A stretch of DNA of 10,512 nt from assembly GCA_031556255.1 (NCBI GenBank), contig JAVBTI010000078.1:1-10512 (forward strand). The letters run 5' to 3'. Shown one piece after another: positions 6,987 to 10,512 of the stretch. Below the pieces are notes generated by a model. It searched no databases, had not been told where the DNA came from, and worked only from the letters and a program-made list of their open reading frames with translations. The number at the start of each line of letters is the position of its first letter. Position 1 is the first letter of the stretch. This stretch comes from JAIRQX01 sp031556255 (GTDB lineage: Bacteria > Chrysiogenota > Deferribacteres > Deferribacterales > JAISNW01). The position numbers and the translations under genes were made by a program.

Positions 6987-7530
6987 GGACTTCCGTTTTG
7001 CCTTCCCCTGTAACAGCCGAGAAATGAATGAGGTCTTCAACTTTAACACCTATATCTTTGGCAATCTTTGTTTTTCTGTTCAGTAGTTGATTTTTGGAAA
7101 CTTTATCCGATTTGGTCAGTACTATGCAAGGGGTAATGTTGTATTCTCTGAGCAGCGCAAGAAGTTCCTTTTCTTCTGCTTCCATTGTGCGCCGTATATC
7201 GATCAGTATAAAGCACATTGTTAGGGTGGTGCGTTTACGGAAATAGGAATCCAGAAGCCTTGCCCATCCTGCCCGCTCCCCTTTGGATACCGCCGCGTAA
7301 CCGTATCCGGGCAGGTCCACGAAAACGAGTTGGTCGTTTACGTTAAAAAAGTTCAGAAGTCTTGTTTTCCCGGGTGTTTTCCCGGTTTTTACAAGTTTTT
7401 TTCTGTCCAGTATGGCATTCATCATGGAGGACTTACCCACATTGCTGCGGCCGGCGAATGCTATTTCCGGATAGATTTGTGGCGGAAGCTGCTTTACATT
7501 GGCTACGGACGTGATAAAATTGGATTTCAT
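6946..7530 (-). CDS. engB: Ribosome-assembly GTPase EngB/YsxC (YihA)
   Basis: This essential-type GTPase takes part in late assembly of the large ribosomal subunit. The 194-residue length is normal for the family. The Walker A/G1 motif GRSNVGKS is at 27-34, G3 DLPGYG at 72-77, G4 TKSD at 139-142 and a G5-like SAVTGEG at 171-177. The KTPGKTR stretch at 51-57 is the switch I/G2 region characteristic of EngB. The start ATG overlaps the stop of the upstream DHH gene in an ATGA arrangement, so translation is likely coupled. Its 3' end overlaps the PLD gene in another frame. Housekeeping function is well supported by family knowledge; the pairing with a DHH phosphoesterase and a PLD protein is specific to this cluster. 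Confidence 0.96.
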   Translation of the reverse strand: MKSNFITSVANVKQLPPQIYPEIAFAGRSNVGKSSMMNAILDRKKLVKTGKTPGKTRLLNFFNVNDQLVFVDLPGYGYAAVSKGERAGWARLLDSYFRKRTTLTMCFILIDIRRTMEAEEKELLALLREYNITPCIVLTKSDKVSKNQLLNRKTKIAKDIGVKVEDLIHFSAVTGEGKTEVREKITERTGVEWI

Positions 7531-8372
7531 TTTATTAACCCCAATTGAATTAGAATTTCCGGCAAATCAAGGTCGGAGTGGAGGTTAAATCCCGCCGCGT
7601 TTTTATGCCCGCCGCCGCCCTGCCTGACGGCGATTTCGCTTACATCGATATCTTTGCTGGAACGCAGCGACACCGTTTTTCTCTGGGCGTTTATCAGTAT
7701 GGTGTAGTCCGCGAGCCCCTGGGTGATAATGCTGTTCCCCAGCTCGCTCGAGTACATCTCGGAAAAAAGAACGGCGAAAGTGCGCTGCTGTTTGTCCGTA
7801 AAATATTCAGCGTGTTTTATGGCCCGCGTAATATAGTTATTCCGGCGTTCTTCCTCGAGGGATATAAGCATCTCCTCCTCTGGTTTGAACCCGCGGTAAG
7901 GCTCGGCCAGAAAGCGTTTTTCGAATCTGCTTATGCCGAGGAGTATGAAGAGAAGGTTCATGCGGAGGCTGTCGCTCCGTTTCAGCATCCAGAGGTCGAA
8001 ATCGTTGACACAATTGACGAAATTTTCGTATGCGGAAAGATCGAAGCCCATGGATGTGAGCTTGTCATAGGTCAGCAGTGTCGCGCATTTGCCTATTTCG
8101 TGGACTACGAAGGGGTATTTTTTCAAAGACTCGCTGGACGCGTGGTGATCGATAAGGAGAAGCTCCCGCTCGCCTGCCATACGCTCCACGTCCGCCTCTG
8201 AAGGGGCCACGTCCGTGATGATAACCATGCTGCAGTCCGAAGGTATGCCTTCAAGCCGCGACTGGAGTTCATCATACCCGGAATATATTGTCTTAACTGA
8301 AGGATAGGCGGCTTTAACAAGGATTCCGCATCCTATTCCGTCCAGATCGTTGTGCGAAATATGTAATGTCAT
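7527..8372 (-). CDS. DHH-family phosphoesterase, NrnB-like
   Basis: This is a DHH/DHHA1 phosphoesterase of 281 residues, a metal-dependent enzyme family that degrades short RNAs or related phosphodiesters. Motifs in order are HNDLDG at 7-12, TDVAP at 53-57, the signature DHH at 75-77, NDFD at 123-126, and the DHHA1 glycine-rich GGGGHKNAAG at 252-261. The start resembles Bacillus NrnB (oligoribonuclease, nanoRNase) more than NrnA, but substrate choice within this family cannot be read from motifs, and cyclic-dinucleotide or pAp hydrolysis is possible. It has no membrane segment and is probably cytoplasmic. The ATG has GAGGAAG seven bases upstream. It is the first gene of a minus-strand cluster with engB and the PLD gene, divergent from rpiB. 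No convincing promoter was resolved for it in the 180-base intergenic region. Confidence 0.9.
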   Translation of the reverse strand: MTLHISHNDLDGIGCGILVKAAYPSVKTIYSGYDELQSRLEGIPSDCSMVIITDVAPSEADVERMAGERELLLIDHHASSESLKKYPFVVHEIGKCATLLTYDKLTSMGFDLSAYENFVNCVNDFDLWMLKRSDSLRMNLLFILLGISRFEKRFLAEPYRGFKPEEEMLISLEEERRNNYITRAIKHAEYFTDKQQRTFAVLFSEMYSSELGNSIITQGLADYTILINAQRKTVSLRSSKDIDVSEIAVRQGGGGHKNAAGFNLHSDLDLPEILIQLGLIK

Positions 8373-8454
8373 ATGTAACTTCCTCAGTTAAAGCTATCGG
8401 AAATGTGCCTAATAGTCAAGGTGTTAAAGCAACTTTTCCTTTGCGCCGTCGACA

Positions 8455-8480
8455 GTTTTTTAAAGGTGCGGTTTTTTAAA
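8455..8480 (+). repeat. Short direct repeat upstream of the rpiB promoter
   Basis: GTTTTTTAAA occurs at 8455-8464 and again at 8471-8480, a 16-base period. The second copy lies directly upstream of the rpiB -35 and makes an A/T-rich tract like an UP element. It may be a binding site pair or chance. Confidence 0.4.
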
Positions 8481-8488
8481 TTTATCTA

Positions 8489-8518
8489 TTGACGAAACAG
8501 AACTACCCTGTTTATAAC
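8489..8518 (+). promoter_or_regulatory. Probable sigma-70-type promoter of rpiB
   Basis: TTGACG (8489-8494) and TATAAC (8513-8518) are each five of six to consensus, with an 18-base spacer and A/T-rich sequence upstream. Transcription would start near 8525, about 27 bases before the rpiB ATG. Confidence 0.6.
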
Positions 8519-8551
8519 AGACTCAATGTTTTATTTTGACCCGGTGCGATC

Positions 8552-9046
8552 ATGTCCGACTCTGTAAATAATTTGTTTAAAATTGCGCTTGCCTCTGACC
8601 ACGGCGGCGTTGAGCTGAAAAATATGCTGAAGGAGTACCTTATGTCCAAAGGGCATACGGTGCTGGATCTCGGCGTGCAGTGCGGCGAAAAGTCGGATTA
8701 TCCCGATCAGGCGCTCCTTGTGGCAAATGCTTTGATGAAGGGTGCCGCCGACAGGGGGGTTTTGCTGTGCGGCTCCGGCATAGGCATATCCATTGCCGCA
8801 AACCGCCTGCCCGGTATCCGGGCGGCCCTCTGCCACGACGAATACACCGCGCGCATGAGCCGCATGCATAACGACGCAAACGTGCTTGTGCTCGGCGGCC
8901 GCACTCTGGGGACGGACCTGGCGAAATGCATGGTTGATGTGTGGTTCGACACAGGGTTTGAGGGGGGCCGCCATCAGCCCCGCATAGAAAAGATCGACGA
9001 AATAGCGGAAAAAATTTGGAAAAGTAAGTTTGCAAAAGACTTATGA
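8552..9046 (+). CDS. rpiB: Ribose-5-phosphate isomerase B
   Basis: RpiB interconverts ribose 5-phosphate and ribulose 5-phosphate in the cytoplasm, in the non-oxidative pentose phosphate pathway. The product has 164 residues. Family features are SDHGG at 15-19, the catalytic-site loop LLCGSGIGISIAANR at 71-85 with Cys73 in the position of the catalytic cysteine, and the conserved HNDANVLVLGGR at 106-117. Gly-Ser replaces the Gly-Thr of E. coli after Cys73, a conservative change. The ATG has only a poor Shine-Dalgarno (GGTG) upstream, and the predicted leader is short. It sits upstream of glyA on the same strand, a common bacterial pairing that joins pentose and one-carbon metabolism. The intervening 240 bases hold hairpins and a candidate glyA promoter, so the two may not be simply cotranscribed. 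Confidence 0.95.
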   Translation: MSDSVNNLFKIALASDHGGVELKNMLKEYLMSKGHTVLDLGVQCGEKSDYPDQALLVANALMKGAADRGVLLCGSGIGISIAANRLPGIRAALCHDEYTARMSRMHNDANVLVLGGRTLGTDLAKCMVDVWFDTGFEGGRHQPRIEKIDEIAEKIWKSKFAKDL

Positions 9047-9057
9047 TTAAGTAGAAT
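9030..9057 (+). promoter_or_regulatory. Candidate promoter for glyA at the rpiB 3' end
   Basis: TTGCAA (9030-9035) and TAGAAT (9052-9057, five of six to consensus) are 16 bases apart, straddling the rpiB stop. Transcription would begin near 9064 and give glyA its own leader of about 225 bases containing every hairpin of copy B. The -35 is weak, so this is tentative. Confidence 0.35.
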
Positions 9058-9072
9058 ATATTCAGGATCCTT

Positions 9073-9094
9073 GAAGTCCCCCCCCGGGGGCTTT
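9073..9094. repeat. C-rich hairpin preceding copy B (decayed form of 6355-6394)
   Basis: AAG-T-CCCCC is followed by CCC and GGGGG-CTT. The stem forms if the T at 9077 is bulged. It aligns base by base with the perfect hairpin at 6355-6394 on the other strand. TTTT follows a little later at 9104-9107, so it may also serve as a weak terminator for rpiB. Confidence 0.55.
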
Positions 9095-9111
9095 GGGGGG
9101 CGGTTTTAAAG

Positions 9112-9157
9112 AAACCAAATGCCTTTAAGGATCACACCTATATTACGCATTTGGTTT
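9112..9157. repeat. 11-bp inverted repeat with 24-base loop
   Basis: Arms 9112-9122 (AAACCAAATGC) and 9147-9157 are perfect complements. The segment lies between the C-rich hairpin and the multi-hairpin part of copy B and has no counterpart in copy A, so it looks like an insertion into, or a lost part of, the element. The right arm ends in TTTT, which would also suit a terminator on the plus strand. Confidence 0.6.
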
Positions 9158-9160
9158 TCT

Positions 9161-9269
9161 CGGCGGCATCCCCGCCGAATGGTGCCGCCCATGGACGGGC
9201 GGGCGGAGAGCGCCCCACGGACGGGGCGCAACCACCGCAGGGAAACGGTGCGGCCAGGGATGGCCGCTC
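9161..9269 (+). repeat. Multi-hairpin leader element, copy B (upstream of glyA)
   Basis: Five hairpins lie in a row: 9161-9177, 9185-9202, 9210-9229, 9233-9250 and 9250-9267. On the plus strand, the glyA sense, the last four loops read ATGGAC, ACGGAC, an AGGGAA within an eight-base loop, and AGGGAT (or GGGA if the closing A-T pair forms). The element ends GGCCGCTC eight bases before the AGGAG ribosome-binding site of glyA, as in copy A. The sequence is close to copy A, whose weaker stems here are fully paired. I infer a structured RNA leader of glyA. Confidence 0.8.
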
Positions 9270-9288
9270 TATATATCAGGAGTGAATG

Positions 9289-10512
9289 ATGCCCTTGTAC
9301 AGCCATGTTAAATCTTTTGATCCGGAGCTTTATAAAGCTCTGACAGGTGAAAAAGACCGCCAGGAAAATCATCTGGAGCTTATCGCCCGCGACAACTTTG
9401 TCAGCCCGGCCGTTATGGAAGCCGCCGGGTCCGTGCTCACCAATAAATACGCGGAAGGCTACCCCGGTAAAAGATACTACGGCGGCTGCGAGTTCGTGGA
9501 CATAGCGGAGCAGCTTGCGATCGACCGGATAAAGCAGCTTTTCGGCGCCGAATATGCCAACGTACAGCCGCACTCCGGCTCCCAGGCCAATATTGCGGCG
9601 ATGTTCGCCGTCGCCCAGCCGGGGGATACCGTACTGGGGATGAACCTTTCCCACGGCGGCCACCTCACGCACGGCAGCCCCGTGAACTTTTCCGGCAAAT
9701 TCTTTAAGATTGTACCTTACGGCGTCAATAAAACCACTGAACAGATAGATTACGATGAGCTGGAATCGCTTGCCAAAGAGCATAAACCGAAGCTTATCCT
9801 CGCCGGAGCCAGCGCCTACCCGCGCCTGATAGATTTCAAGGCCTTCCGCGATATCGCGGACAAGGTCGGCGCTGTGTTCATGGTGGATATGGCGCATATC
9901 GCCGGGCTTGTGGCCGCGGGTGTGCATCCGAGCCCAATGCCCTACGCGGATATCGTCACCACCACCACCCACAAAACGCTCCGCGGGCCGAGGGGCGGCG
10001 TTATCCTGACCAACAGGGAAGATTTGGGGAAAAAGATCAACTCCCAGATCTTCCCCGGCTTCCAGGGCGGGCCGCTCATGCACATCATCGCCGCCAAAGC
10101 GGTTGCTTTTAAAGAGGCGCTGCTGCCTGAGTTCAAAGAGTATGGCAAACAGGTGGTCAAAAACGCGGAGGCTCTTGCGAAAGCGGTTTCGTCAAGGGGC
10201 TTCAGGCTTGTTTCCGGCGGCACGGACAACCACCTTATGCTGGTGGACGTGTACTCCAAAAACGTGACCGGAAAAGACGCCCAGAACGCGCTGGATAAAG
10301 CCAACATCACCACCAATAAAAACACGATACCCTTTGAGACGCTCAGCCCTATGATTACAAGCGGCATACGCCTCGGTTCTCCCGCCGTCACAACACGCGG
10401 CATGAAGGAAGCGGAGATGGGTGTTATAGGTAATTTCATCGCCGACGTGCTTGAAAATATCAACGACGATGCGAAAATCGCAAAAGTAAAGGCGGACGTC
10501 ATCGCGCTGGCG
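9289..10512 (+). CDS. glyA: Serine hydroxymethyltransferase (3' end cut by window)
   Basis: This PLP enzyme converts serine and tetrahydrofolate to glycine and 5,10-methylene-tetrahydrofolate in the cytoplasm. The frame is open from 9286 to the end of the window. I choose the second of two adjacent ATGs (9289), six bases after AGGAG; the first is only three bases away. This shows 408 residues, so probably only about 5-15 are missing against the usual 415-420. Visible landmarks are KYAEGYPGKRYYGG with the catalytic Glu56, HSGSQAN at 95-101, DMAHIAGL at 200-207 and the PLP lysine Lys229 in THKTLRGPRGG. The usual ASEN motif at about 33-36 reads A-R-D-N here, placing Arg34 at a normally Ser position. 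Overall wording is very close to delta-proteobacterial GlyA. It is preceded by the multi-hairpin leader. Confidence 0.96.
   Translation, partial: MPLYSHVKSFDPELYKALTGEKDRQENHLELIARDNFVSPAVMEAAGSVLTNKYAEGYPGKRYYGGCEFVDIAEQLAIDRIKQLFGAEYANVQPHSGSQANIAAMFAVAQPGDTVLGMNLSHGGHLTHGSPVNFSGKFFKIVPYGVNKTTEQIDYDELESLAKEHKPKLILAGASAYPRLIDFKAFRDIADKVGAVFMVDMAHIAGLVAAGVHPSPMPYADIVTTTTHKTLRGPRGGVILTNREDLGKKINSQIFPGFQGGPLMHIIAAKAVAFKEALLPEFKEYGKQVVKNAEALAKAVSSRGFRLVSGGTDNHLMLVDVYSKNVTGKDAQNALDKANITTNKNTIPFETLSPMITSGIRLGSPAVTTRGMKEAEMGVIGNFIADVLENINDDAKIAKVKADVIALA

Noticed and set aside
7578..8201. Plus-strand open frame of 207 codons opposite the DHH phosphoesterase
   Set aside because: Fully antisense to a gene with all DHH motifs; no family resemblance.
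8391..8419. TTGACT-N17-TAGCTT as a promoter for the DHH gene
   Set aside because: The -10 is poor and the implied transcription start falls inside the Shine-Dalgarno sequence, which would prevent normal initiation.
8531..8974. Minus-strand open frame opposite rpiB
   Set aside because: Antisense shadow of rpiB.
9161..9270. Glycine riboswitch or THF riboswitch in the glyA leader
   Set aside because: Those aptamers would be natural before glyA, but their conserved cores are not present, and the same element precedes an unrelated DUF554 gene.
9106..10083. Minus-strand open frame of 325 codons opposite glyA
   Set aside because: It is antisense to a clear glyA frame and its C-terminal part is translated hairpin sequence. 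No recognisable domain or ribosome-binding site.

Overview
This window is bacterial chromosome, roughly half G+C in its genes. It comes from an anaerobe or facultative anaerobe able to oxidise H2 at the membrane. The hydrogenase gene order, the RpiB-GlyA pairing and a GlyA sequence resembling delta-proteobacterial enzymes suggest a Deferribacterota- or Desulfobacterota-like host. The sequence alone does not settle the taxon.

Region 1 (about 1-5180, minus strand) is an uptake [NiFe]-hydrogenase operon in the order hybO-hybA-hybB-hybC: small subunit, four-cluster ferredoxin, NrfD-like membrane subunit, large subunit. Both exported electron-transfer subunits carry Tat signals. The genes overlap or nearly abut. 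A compact GC hairpin follows hybC, and another minus-strand gene starts just beyond it and runs off the window. A good extended -10 promoter and three short palindromes lie in the AT-rich region upstream of hybO, which otherwise shows no convincing gene.

Region 2 (5514-8372, minus strand) reads, in transcription order: an NrnB-like DHH phosphoesterase, the ribosome-assembly GTPase EngB/YsxC, a membrane-anchored single-HKD PLD-family protein and a DUF554/YqgA membrane protein. The first three genes overlap. Region 3 (8552 to the end, plus strand) holds rpiB and glyA; glyA is cut by the window end just short of its C terminus.

The most unusual content is non-coding. Two related elements of about 110 bp lie in opposite genomic orientation, at 6239-6348 and 9161-9269. 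Each is the immediate 5' leader of a gene (DUF554 and glyA), and its last hairpin ends at the same distance from the Shine-Dalgarno sequence in both. Each carries five consecutive hairpins. Read in the direction of the downstream gene, seven of the eight loops in the four hairpins nearest the gene show A-N-G-G-A, the recognition pattern of the RNA-binding regulator CsrA/RsmA. One hairpin differs between copies by paired, pairing-preserving changes. A C-rich hairpin precedes both copies. I read this as a dispersed structured leader, possibly CsrA-responsive; a REP/MITE-type repeat is the main alternative.
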